Under the pieces are notes generated by a model. That model saw only the letters and a list, made by a program, of their open reading frames with translations, had not been told where the DNA came from and ran no database searches. DNA of 64,000 nucleotides. It comes from Paenibacillus luteus (GTDB taxonomy: Bacteria; Bacillota; Bacilli; Paenibacillales; Paenibacillaceae). Both the position numbers and the translations under genes were made by a program. Location of the stretch: NCBI RefSeq assembly GCF_006542765.1, contig NZ_SKCD01000026.1, positions 25,175-89,174 on the forward strand, read 5' to 3'. Shown here piece after piece: positions 35,231 through 43,370 of the stretch (positions within the stretch are counted from its first letter, which is position 1; each line of letters starts with the position of its first letter).

Positions 35231-36892
35231 TTATTTAAACGATTGGTCGTATGCTTTTTGCAAAATCTCCAAGTAACGGTTGATTTTCAGATCTTGCAAG
35301 CCTTTGACGTAAGCGTCCCAATCCTTCTCAAGGCTTTTGTTGCCCGTGATGAATTGAAGCGCGTTTTGCTCGATGTACGATTTGATATTCGTTTGTAGAA
35401 TGCTCGCCTCGTCAACCTCGGCGTTATCGATCCAAATCGCCCAAAGCGGGAATAGCTCCTTCGGCTCGTGGCCTTGATACTGAAGCGTCGCTTGGTACAA
35501 TCTGCGCTCGTAATTGGCAGAATCATAAATATCCGTGCCTTGAACCCAGCTGTCGCGGTATTCTCTCGGCATGTAGAAGTGAGCCGTTCCGCTCCAGCCT
35601 GCATTACGAGGAGCTTCGCCTTCAACCGCAGGAATCGTTGCAACCTTCGGCTCTACGCCTTCTCCAAGCGCAACTTCGCCTTCCTTCGGCTTTCTCCAGT
35701 CAATGCCTTCCATACCGGAAGCACTGTTCGTTTGTCCTTCTTCTGTGAACATGTAATCAACCAATTTAATAAGAGCAATTTGTTGTTCTTCCGAAGCCTT
35801 GTTCGTGATGACGAATTTCGCGCCAGGAGCAACGCCGCCGCCGTCATGAGTAGCGAACGAGCCATGCGGTCCTGTCAGCGGCGGTACTGGATTGTAATCC
35901 GCAGAGTTTTTGTTGCCTACATCGATATTAACGAAAATAGCAGGGTGCATGCCGGCTCCGGCGCCTAGAATTTGAGCGTCGCCGTTTTCGCCGATTTTTT
36001 TGAATGCTTCCGCGTTTTGCGCGAATGCGCCTGGATCAATCAAGCCCTCGTCGTACAGGGATTTGATATACGTTAAGCCCTCTTTCCATTCCGGCTTAAG
36101 CGCTGCCGACTCAACCTTGCCATTTGTCAGGTTCAGGTAGTTGCGGTCGTCGTCATAGACGAAGCCGTTCATGAGGAATGGAATGACGCGTACGCCAAAA
36201 TCCTCCGTCGAACCGCTGAGCGGCACTTCGTCCGCAATGCCGTTGCCATTTGGATCTTGCGTTTTGAATGCTTTCAGAACCGCTTTGAATTCTTCCGGTG
36301 TTTTTGGCATTTCCAGCTGCAGCTTATCCAGCCACTTCGTATTGATCCACATTTTGTTCGGATAGGAACAGTGGAAGCACTGGCTGTAAGCGACAAGACC
36401 GTAGATATTGCCATCCGGCGCTGTGTTAAACGCTTTCAAATCAGAATCTTTTTCCATCGCTGCTTTGATGTTAGGAGCATACTTCTCAATAAGATCATTC
36501 AGAGGCACCAACACCCCTTGCTTGCCATACTTCACTACGTCAGCTTGCGTAAACTGATCGATATAACCCGGCAGCATGTAGGCATCCGGATAATCGCCGC
36601 TTGCCAGTGAAATCTGGCGTTTTTCCTTCGCGCCATCCGGCGGCGTCGATTCAAACTTCAGCTTAATGTTGAATTTTTCTTCAACGAATTTGGTAAATTT
36701 GTTCGTAGGCAGGTCAATGTTCGACTCCTGTACGGCAAAAATGCTAACCTCTACCGGTGCGGTTGATCCCGTCTCTTCCGTTTGAGGCTTGTTTGTTGCA
36801 GCATTGGAAGGCTTGTTATCTGTCGAGCAAGCGCCAAGCACCACGCTGGTCATCATAACGATTGCCAACAAGCTTACTAGTCTCTTTTTCAA
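35231..36892 (-). CDS. Extracellular solute-binding lipoprotein, locus C copy 1, 553 aa
   Basis: The start is TTG at 36892, nine bases after AAGGGAG; the 12 codons upstream are not needed. The lipobox VLGAC places Cys22. The body is closely similar throughout to the copy at 39222-40880, sharing for example CFHCSYPNKMW, RQISLASGD and AHFYMPREYR. Each copy has a Cys-x-x-Cys in the putative ligand cleft (CFHC). It lies between the permease pair and the GH27 gene. The ligand is likely an alpha-galactoside oligomer. Confidence 0.92.
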   Translation of the reverse strand: MKKRLVSLLAIVMMTSVVLGACSTDNKPSNAATNKPQTEETGSTAPVEVSIFAVQESNIDLPTNKFTKFVEEKFNIKLKFESTPPDGAKEKRQISLASGDYPDAYMLPGYIDQFTQADVVKYGKQGVLVPLNDLIEKYAPNIKAAMEKDSDLKAFNTAPDGNIYGLVAYSQCFHCSYPNKMWINTKWLDKLQLEMPKTPEEFKAVLKAFKTQDPNGNGIADEVPLSGSTEDFGVRVIPFLMNGFVYDDDRNYLNLTNGKVESAALKPEWKEGLTYIKSLYDEGLIDPGAFAQNAEAFKKIGENGDAQILGAGAGMHPAIFVNIDVGNKNSADYNPVPPLTGPHGSFATHDGGGVAPGAKFVITNKASEEQQIALIKLVDYMFTEEGQTNSASGMEGIDWRKPKEGEVALGEGVEPKVATIPAVEGEAPRNAGWSGTAHFYMPREYRDSWVQGTDIYDSANYERRLYQATLQYQGHEPKELFPLWAIWIDNAEVDEASILQTNIKSYIEQNALQFITGNKSLEKDWDAYVKGLQDLKINRYLEILQKAYDQSFK

Positions 36893-37008
36893 TTGAATTC
36901 GCTCCCTTTTCGATTTATGGTGGGTCAACCTTAACTGGTCTATCGCTTACGCTACATACCTACCACCTCCTCTCTTAGCTGTTTTCCCGTATCGCTCCCT
37001 GCGGCTCA

Positions 37009-37929
37009 TTAGCCTTTGACGGAACCGACCAGCATCCCTTGTACGAAGTAACGCTGCACGAAAGGATACATAATCAGGACAGGCAGCGTAGCTACAACGA
37101 TTAGCGAGTATTTCAACAGCTCTGACAGCTGCTGTCTCTCCACCTGCTTAAGCGCATCGGTAACGCTTGCGCTATTGTTCATAATGATGATGCTGCGCAA
37201 TACCAGCTGAAGCGGAAACAGATTAGACGATTTCAAATAAATAAGGGCATCAAAGTAGGCATTCCATTGTCCGACGCCATACATCAAGAAAAGCACGGCG
37301 AGAATGGGCTTGGATAACGGAAGAACAACGCTTTGCATAAACCGGATATCGCTGCAGCCATCGATCTCGCTTGCTTCGAACAGCTCATCCGGAATCGAGT
37401 TCTGGAAGAAGGATCTTGCAATAATCACCTGCCATACCCAGACGGCATTCGGAATGAGCAGCGCCCACCGCGAATCGATCATGCCAAACTCCTTGACGAC
37501 CATATACGTCGGAATTAAGCCGCCGCTAAAGAGCATGGTGAAGGTAATGAGCATCATGATGACGGTCCGGCCAAAAAATGATTTTCGCGACATCGGATAC
37601 GCAATCATGACGGTAAGCACGACGCTGATCATCGTCCCTGCTACCGTGTAGAACAAGGAATTGCCGTAACCCTGCATAATCTGCGGCGTATCGAACAACA
37701 CCTTGAAGCCCTTGAAGGAAATATCGACGGGCCACAGCCAGACGCGGCCTGACGTAACCGCAGACGGGCTGCTGATCGAGCTGCTAAGAATGTAAATGAG
37801 CGGATAGATGACCGCGATCAGAACCAGCGTCAGAATGGTGTAAATGACAATCATGAATATCCGATCGCCCATCGAATCTTTGATGGTCTGTCTCTTTGGT
37901 GTCTGCATTGCTATTTTTGCCGATGCCAT
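37009..37929 (-). CDS. Sugar ABC transporter permease, LplC/YtcP type, locus C, 306 aa
   Basis: Six membrane segments, the EAA loop EASEIDGCSDIRFMQSVVLP and the ending QRYFVQGMLVGSVKG mark a MalG-side permease. The ATG at 37929 has AAAGGGGAG upstream; the TTG seven codons earlier lacks a proper site. It starts 14 bases after the LplB-type stop. Confidence 0.93.
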   Translation of the reverse strand: MASAKIAMQTPKRQTIKDSMGDRIFMIVIYTILTLVLIAVIYPLIYILSSSISSPSAVTSGRVWLWPVDISFKGFKVLFDTPQIMQGYGNSLFYTVAGTMISVVLTVMIAYPMSRKSFFGRTVIMMLITFTMLFSGGLIPTYMVVKEFGMIDSRWALLIPNAVWVWQVIIARSFFQNSIPDELFEASEIDGCSDIRFMQSVVLPLSKPILAVLFLMYGVGQWNAYFDALIYLKSSNLFPLQLVLRSIIIMNNSASVTDALKQVERQQLSELLKYSLIVVATLPVLIMYPFVQRYFVQGMLVGSVKG

Positions 37930-37943
37930 AGGCGCACTCCCCT

Positions 37944-38909
37944 TTACCAAATGCTTGATTTCGTGAACCGTTTGGCCAAGCCATTGACCGTAAACAATAA
38001 CACGAGATTAATTAATGAGTTGAACAAGCCGACTGCCGTAGCGAAGCTGTAATTCGCGTTTAGAAGCCCTATTTTGTAAACGTAAGTCGCGATAATTTCG
38101 GAATTGACGATGTTGAGCTGATTTTGCAGCAAATAAATTTTCTCGAAGCCAATCGCCATGACACTGCCTACATTAAGAATTAGGATGATGGTGATCGTTG
38201 GCAAAATGCCAGGCAAATCGACGTGGACAATCTTCTGGAAGCGCGACGCTCCGTCCACCTTCGCAGCCTCGTAAAGCGTCGGATCAATGCCCGATAGAGC
38301 GGCCAAATAAATGACTGCGGAGTAGCCTGCCGTCTGCCAAATATCCGACCACACGTAGATGGAGCGGAACATGCTCGCCTCACCCAGGAAATTAACCGAA
38401 TCGAAGCCGAAATAATTGAGCGCTACATTGGCAAATCCAAGCCTTGGCGCGAGGAACAGCATAATAATCGACACCATAACGACCGTGGATATGAAATAAG
38501 GCGCGAAGGTCACAAGCTGGACAAGCCGCTTAAAGCGTCCGTTGCGGATTTCATTGAGCATCAAAGCGAGCAGGATCGGAATCGGAAATCCGGCCAGCAG
38601 CAAATATCCGCTCACTAATATCGTATTTTTGGCAAGCGTCCAGAACATCGGATTATCGAAGAACAGCTGAAAGTTCTTAAAGCCGACCCACGGGCTTCCC
38701 CAGATGCCCTTAATCACGTTGTAATCCTTAAATGCGAGAACCGCGTTTAGCATCGGATAATATTTAAAGATTAGAAAAAACAGCACAGGCGGTATGACAA
38801 TCAGGTACAGCTGCCAATGCTTTTTGAAGCTGATTACCGCTTCGTCTGCGAGGCTCCGTTTACCCTTTTTGTTTAACGTCTTGTTATTCAGTACAATTTC
38901 TTTTTCCAG
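37944..38909 (-). CDS. Sugar ABC transporter permease, LplB type, locus C, apparent CTG start, 321 aa
   Basis: This is a MalF-side permease with six membrane segments and EAA loop EAAKVDGASRFQKIVHVDLP, ending LAKRFTKSSIW. The frame is open far upstream, but that part runs through a terminator hairpin and has no family likeness. The only ribosome site, AGGGGGG, is six bases before CTG at 38909, giving LEKEIVLNNKTLNKKG, a normal length for the family. No ATG, GTG or TTG stands at a usable distance. The start is therefore inferred as CTG. Confidence 0.88.
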   Translation of the reverse strand: MEKEIVLNNKTLNKKGKRSLADEAVISFKKHWQLYLIVIPPVLFFLIFKYYPMLNAVLAFKDYNVIKGIWGSPWVGFKNFQLFFDNPMFWTLAKNTILVSGYLLLAGFPIPILLALMLNEIRNGRFKRLVQLVTFAPYFISTVVMVSIIMLFLAPRLGFANVALNYFGFDSVNFLGEASMFRSIYVWSDIWQTAGYSAVIYLAALSGIDPTLYEAAKVDGASRFQKIVHVDLPGILPTITIILILNVGSVMAIGFEKIYLLQNQLNIVNSEIIATYVYKIGLLNANYSFATAVGLFNSLINLVLLFTVNGLAKRFTKSSIW

Positions 38910-38943
38910 AACAATCCCCCCTAAGTAGCTGGCCCCAGATGTA

Positions 38944-38958
38944 TGGTAGCGCTTTCTA
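38944..38958 (-). promoter_or_regulatory. Cre-like box before the locus C permease genes
   Basis: TAGAAAGCGCTACCA on the minus strand matches the cre consensus at 12 of 14 core positions and lies 35 bases before the proposed CTG start. It suggests catabolite control of the permease part separately from the upstream binding-protein gene. Confidence 0.5.
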
Positions 38959-39104
38959 TACGACTGATCATAGTAGAAAAAGACCACTTCCCAACAGGTA
39001 CATTTGGGTATTTTAACGTACAAAATCGGCGATTTAAGGGGGGGCAAATCACCGTTCTGGCGTACATTTCCCGTTTTCGCGCGGTGCTGCCGGGCAACCA
39101 TGCA

Positions 39105-39162
39105 CAAAAAACAGAGGTTATTCCAACAAGCCATAAGCTGCTTGTTGGAATAACCTCTGTTT
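39105..39162 (-). terminator. Strong terminator inside locus C, 23-bp perfect stem
   Basis: AAACAGAGGTTATTCCAACA plus AGC and its exact complement flank an eight-base loop and run into six Ts on the minus strand. It lies between the second binding-protein gene and the permease genes, so most transcripts of that gene should end here. The rest of the 312-base gap holds a cre-like box and no gene. Confidence 0.9.
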
Positions 39163-39221
39163 GATTAAAAAGATGCTTGGTCGCTATCTTTGTGGTAAGG
39201 GCATAGTTTACATTTATCGTT

Positions 39222-40880
39222 TTATTTATCCGTGCCCAGCGATTGATCATAAACAGCTTGCATGATCTCAACGTAACGATCCACCTGCATGCCGCGGAGC
39301 CCGAGCACGTAATTATCCCAATCCTTGTCCAGCTCCAAATTGCCAGTGATGAATTGAATCATGCTTTGGTCAATGTAATTGGTAAGATTCGTCTGGAGTA
39401 TGCCCGCCTCATCCGCTTCTTCCGGGTCCATCCACATCTTCCACATGGGATAAAGCTCCTTCGGCTCATGCCCCTCATACAGCAGCGTCGCATCGCGAAG
39501 GCGGCGCTCGTAACCGTCAGTGGCATAGATGTCGGGGCTCGCCACCCAGCTCTCGCGATACTCCCTTGGCATATAGAAATGCGCCATCCCGCTCCAGCCG
39601 GAATTCGTCGGCTTCGCATTCTCTATCGGGATAAGATTGGAGAACTTAGGTTCAAGCCTCTCGTCCAGCGCTTTTTCTCCAGCCTGAGGCTTCCTCCAGC
39701 CTACTCCTTCAAGTCCGGCTTGCGCCATCGTTTGGCCTTCGGGCGTATACATATAATCCACCATCTTAATTAACGCAATTTGCGCCTCAGCGCTCGCTCT
39801 ATTCGTAATAACAAACTTCGCACCCGGCTGTATGCCCGAGCTCTCAAAAGTAGCATAAGAAGCATACGGCCCGGTTAACGGCGGCAGCGGTGCATAATCC
39901 CTGGTCCGCTCGCTTACAAAAATAGCGGGATGCATGGCAGCGGCAGCCCCAAGGATAACCTCTGCCGAATTGTCCCCCATTTTTTTGAGTGCCTCTGCAT
40001 TTTGAATGAAAGCCCCCGGATCGATTAATCCCTCGTCATAAAGCGATTTAATGAAGGCGATGCCTTCCTTCCACTGGGGCTTATCGGCCACCGTATCCAC
40101 TTTGCCATTGGACATGAACAAATATTGGCGGTCGTCATCGTAAATAAAACCGTTCATCAGGTAAGGCATAATATGAACGCCAAAATCTTCGATGGAGCCG
40201 GTAAGCGGAACCTCGTCTGGAAGCCCGTTGCCATTGGGATCCTCTTGTTTAAAGGCTTCGAGCATCGCTTTAAACTCCGCTGTCGTACGGGGCATTTCAA
40301 GCCCTAACTTATCCAGCCAGCTCGTATTGACCCACATCTTGTTCGGATAGGAGCAATGAAAGCATTCGCTGTATGCGACAAGACCATAGATTTTACCGTC
40401 AGGGGCCGTATTGAAAGCTTTCAGAACGGGGTCCTTCTCCATAGCTGCCTTAATGTTTGGCGCATATTGCTCAATAAGCTCGTTGAGCGGGAGAAAAACG
40501 CCCTGCTTGCCATATTTCAGCACATCGGACTGCGAGAACTGATCAATATACGACGTCAAAATATATGCATCCGGAAAATCTCCGCTAGCCAGTGAAATTT
40601 GCCGCTTCTCTCTGGCCCCATCCATGGAAACAACGTCCCAGTCGAAGGCTGCGTTAAATTTCTCCTCCAGAAATCTGCTAAAATCATTTGTTTTTAAATC
40701 AATGCCCAAATCCTGTTGGGCAAAAACACTGATCTCCACCGGCTTATCCGAAGAGGCCCGCGCTTTGCCTGTCCCTTGGGCCACTTCGGTTTCTGCCGCT
40801 CCGTTACTCTGCGAGCATGCGGATAACAGCAAGCCAAAGAACGTGACAAGCACCACTAGGCCAACCGTTGCTCTCTTCAA
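39222..40880 (-). CDS. Extracellular solute-binding lipoprotein, locus C copy 2, 552 aa
   Basis: TTG start at 40880 preceded by AAGGAGAGG; lipobox LLSAC with Cys22. It is a close paralogue of the protein at 35231-36892, colinear over its whole length. The linkers after the lipobox differ, while the FHCSYPNKMW and MPREYR regions are kept. It directly follows the membrane AraC gene (35 bases) and is followed by a strong terminator, so it forms a unit with the sensor. It may serve as a sensing or high-abundance receptor for the same permease pair. Confidence 0.92.
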   Translation of the reverse strand: MKRATVGLVVLVTFFGLLLSACSQSNGAAETEVAQGTGKARASSDKPVEISVFAQQDLGIDLKTNDFSRFLEEKFNAAFDWDVVSMDGAREKRQISLASGDFPDAYILTSYIDQFSQSDVLKYGKQGVFLPLNELIEQYAPNIKAAMEKDPVLKAFNTAPDGKIYGLVAYSECFHCSYPNKMWVNTSWLDKLGLEMPRTTAEFKAMLEAFKQEDPNGNGLPDEVPLTGSIEDFGVHIMPYLMNGFIYDDDRQYLFMSNGKVDTVADKPQWKEGIAFIKSLYDEGLIDPGAFIQNAEALKKMGDNSAEVILGAAAAMHPAIFVSERTRDYAPLPPLTGPYASYATFESSGIQPGAKFVITNRASAEAQIALIKMVDYMYTPEGQTMAQAGLEGVGWRKPQAGEKALDERLEPKFSNLIPIENAKPTNSGWSGMAHFYMPREYRESWVASPDIYATDGYERRLRDATLLYEGHEPKELYPMWKMWMDPEEADEAGILQTNLTNYIDQSMIQFITGNLELDKDWDNYVLGLRGMQVDRYVEIMQAVYDQSLGTDK

Positions 40881-40915
40881 CCTGATCCTCTCCTTACGCG
40901 TTAAAAAACGATTGT

Positions 40916-43222
40916 CTATATTTTGATCGATTGCCGATAAGAGCTTGGTGCGACTCCCATCACCCGTTTGAATGCCCGGCGGAAGGAGTGGGAGCTGTTG
41001 TACCCGACACGAGCCGCAATTTCGTCGACCGTACAGGCATTGCTCTTTAATAGGTCGGAAGCTTTCTCAATGCGAATCATCTCCAAATAATCAGATACGT
41101 TCGTGTCCGTTACTTCCTTGAACAATTGAGAAATATATTTCTCCGGCCGCTCTACCTTCTCGGCAATGCGGTAAAGAGTTAGCTCCGAATCGCTATAGGC
41201 TTCGGCTATGAATTGCTTGATCTCCTCGACCATTTGAATATGGGCATGGTTTTTCTTGCTATTGATGACACCGCATAGCGCATCCACGATCGCCATAATC
41301 TCATCCTGAATGACAGAGATTGCATTGGAAGCCTGAATGCTAATGATTTGATTTTTCAACGCATGCAGCAGCTCTGATTCCATAAAAGCCTTCTGATCGA
41401 GAAGCTTGAGCAGCGTGCCCTTCAGCTCGCCTACCAGCTGCTGCTTCATCTCGGCGGAGAGCTGCTGGTTTTCCGTATTTTTCTCCATGACCGACAAGAC
41501 CATACGCCTTGCTTCTTCCGGATCACCGGCACGGATCGTACTGATCAGGCGCTGCTCGATATCCATCGGATAATAATACGTTGCCGTTTCAAGTCTCGAA
41601 TCGTTGAACCATATGATGCTTTTTTTGCTGTTATATTCAGCATATTCCATCGACTGCTTCGCCTGCTCGTAAGAGTGGCTGGCATCGATCATGGCATAGA
41701 AGGAACCGCCGAATGCGGCAGTAATTGATATTTTGTACTCGCTGTATGCCATATCAGAAAGCTTCTCGAGCGTATCATTCATACGTTCTTTCGCCGACTC
41801 GCAGCCGTTCTCCTCCGTTAGAGCGGTAAGAATAATAACAATCCGGTCCGATCCCAGATCTGTCATATGAAGCTGACCGTCGAGCTCAGAGAGATTCTGC
41901 TTCAAAATCAGCCGAGCCGCATACAGCTCATTCAAGATTTCCACGCTGTCCATGCCGGAATACCCGTTAATTTGCAAAATGCCAACGAAGCCTTCACTCG
42001 AGTCAAACGTCGTATCCGCCTGTACGGCGGCAGCTGTAATTTCATCTACCGTCTGGAACTCCCCGGCTACGAGACGCTTCAGAAATCCATCCCTGACCAA
42101 CGGCAGCTGCCGTTTTAATTCATTTTCGAGAAGGCGGTTGCTCGTTATAATATTAGAAATATTACCTTGCAGAAAGTCATATTCATTGCGCACGGCAACG
42201 CCATCCTTGCCAAACTGCTCCTTCATAACGGAGAGAAGGCGGTTAATCGGCGCACTGTTCCGGTAGGAGAGAAGCAGCCCGACCAGCAATCCAAGCAGCA
42301 ACGCTGCACCTGTAACGAGCCAAGTAATATGCTTAATTTGATTCGCATTTTCCATCAGCACCAGCTTCGGAATCCCCGCACGGTAAATCCAGCCATTTTT
42401 TTTGGAGTGAATCGTAATGACTAGATCGTCGTTATAGAACTGGCTGACCTTATCTGGCAGCAGGCGGGCATCCGAGGTCAGCTTTCGGGCATCCTCTTCA
42501 TTAATCCCGCGCAGACCAACGGTATTTCCATTCGCGTCGCTGATATGAGCCCATCCGCCATAGCGGTCTTCAAGTCCGGCGAGCAGGCTGGAAATGTTCT
42601 CTTCATCTATCATAACAACTACGGTAGCCGGCGATGAGCCGCTAAAGCTGTCAAGCGGAAGCGACTGCATATACGTGACTACTGAGGTCTGTCTGGCATT
42701 GCTCATAAACGGGGTTAAGGGCTTAATTTCACTGCGATGGGTTTGGTTCAGTATCGTGCTCTTCCACTGCTCCAGCGTCAGGTCATTGTAGCGGAAATTT
42801 TGATAATAGTGCTCCGGCCGGAAATAGGCGGACCCCTGCGTAAAGATAACATCGTAATTATTTAAGTAGATAAAATAGTTCTGCAAAAAGTCATTCGTCT
42901 GGCTAAACGGCGTTACCTGCCTAACCAAGCTCCAGATTCCGTACACGTTGACTAAATCGTCGTTTTTCTTCTCGTTCATTAATTTGTTCAAGTCGGGATT
43001 CAGCGCCAGCTGGCGGGTAAAGCCCTCCACCTCGTCCATCCGTCTCTCCAAAATTTCCTGGCTTCGCTGCAGCTGCGTCACGCTATTCTCAATCGAGATG
43101 GATTCCGTTACCGAGATGGAAGTACGATAGGACACGAAACCGGCAATGCTGGGTATGATCAAAATGATTAGATAAGAAACAAGAAATTTGCGAAATATAG
43201 TCGAGTATTTTGGCACGGTCAA
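40916..43222 (-). CDS. Membrane-bound AraC-family sensor-regulator, about 768 aa
   Basis: One membrane helix near residues 12-30 and a second near 300-322 enclose an extracytoplasmic Cache-like sensor. A cytoplasmic region of about 330 residues follows, and two AraC helix-turn-helix units fill the C-terminus (LYRIAEKVERPEKYISQLFKE and VDEIAARVGYNSSHSFRRAFKR). The start may be TTG at 43222 or GTG two codons later; GAGAGG is four or ten bases away. Such one-piece sensors replace a YesM/YesN pair. It heads locus C and probably senses galactosides outside the cell and activates the binding-protein, permease and GH27 genes. Confidence 0.9.
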   Translation of the reverse strand: MTVPKYSTIFRKFLVSYLIILIIPSIAGFVSYRTSISVTESISIENSVTQLQRSQEILERRMDEVEGFTRQLALNPDLNKLMNEKKNDDLVNVYGIWSLVRQVTPFSQTNDFLQNYFIYLNNYDVIFTQGSAYFRPEHYYQNFRYNDLTLEQWKSTILNQTHRSEIKPLTPFMSNARQTSVVTYMQSLPLDSFSGSSPATVVVMIDEENISSLLAGLEDRYGGWAHISDANGNTVGLRGINEEDARKLTSDARLLPDKVSQFYNDDLVITIHSKKNGWIYRAGIPKLVLMENANQIKHITWLVTGAALLLGLLVGLLLSYRNSAPINRLLSVMKEQFGKDGVAVRNEYDFLQGNISNIITSNRLLENELKRQLPLVRDGFLKRLVAGEFQTVDEITAAAVQADTTFDSSEGFVGILQINGYSGMDSVEILNELYAARLILKQNLSELDGQLHMTDLGSDRIVIILTALTEENGCESAKERMNDTLEKLSDMAYSEYKISITAAFGGSFYAMIDASHSYEQAKQSMEYAEYNSKKSIIWFNDSRLETATYYYPMDIEQRLISTIRAGDPEEARRMVLSVMEKNTENQQLSAEMKQQLVGELKGTLLKLLDQKAFMESELLHALKNQIISIQASNAISVIQDEIMAIVDALCGVINSKKNHAHIQMVEEIKQFIAEAYSDSELTLYRIAEKVERPEKYISQLFKEVTDTNVSDYLEMIRIEKASDLLKSNACTVDEIAARVGYNSSHSFRRAFKRVMGVAPSSYRQSIKI

Positions 43223-43238
43223 CCCACCTCTCTCTAAA

Positions 43239-43253
43239 TAATAGCGCTTACAT
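43239..43253 (-). promoter_or_regulatory. Cre-like box at the start of locus C
   Basis: ATGTAAGCGCTATTA on the minus strand matches the cre consensus at 13 of 14 core positions. It is 17 bases before the sensor gene, within the untranslated leader or promoter. Confidence 0.6.
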
Positions 43254-43316
43254 TACACCAATAACATATACTCTCCCCTAAAAATAACTTCGCTCATTCA
43301 TAATACCCTACTCACG

Positions 43317-43353
43317 CGAAAAGACAACTACTATTCTAAAATGAGTAGTTGTC
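43317..43353 (-). terminator. Terminator of the fucose operon
   Basis: GACAACTACT and AGTAGTTGTC pair around an 11-base loop, followed by TTTT on the minus strand, 18 bases past the GH95 stop codon. It separates locus F from locus C. Confidence 0.8.
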
Positions 43354-43370
43354 CGTTCCGTTTTGATTGC

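Noticed and set aside
39109..39162. Perfect 23-base inverted repeat as a transposon end or MITE
   Set aside because: It is a single hairpin with a T-run right after a gene, which fits a terminator. No target duplication is seen.
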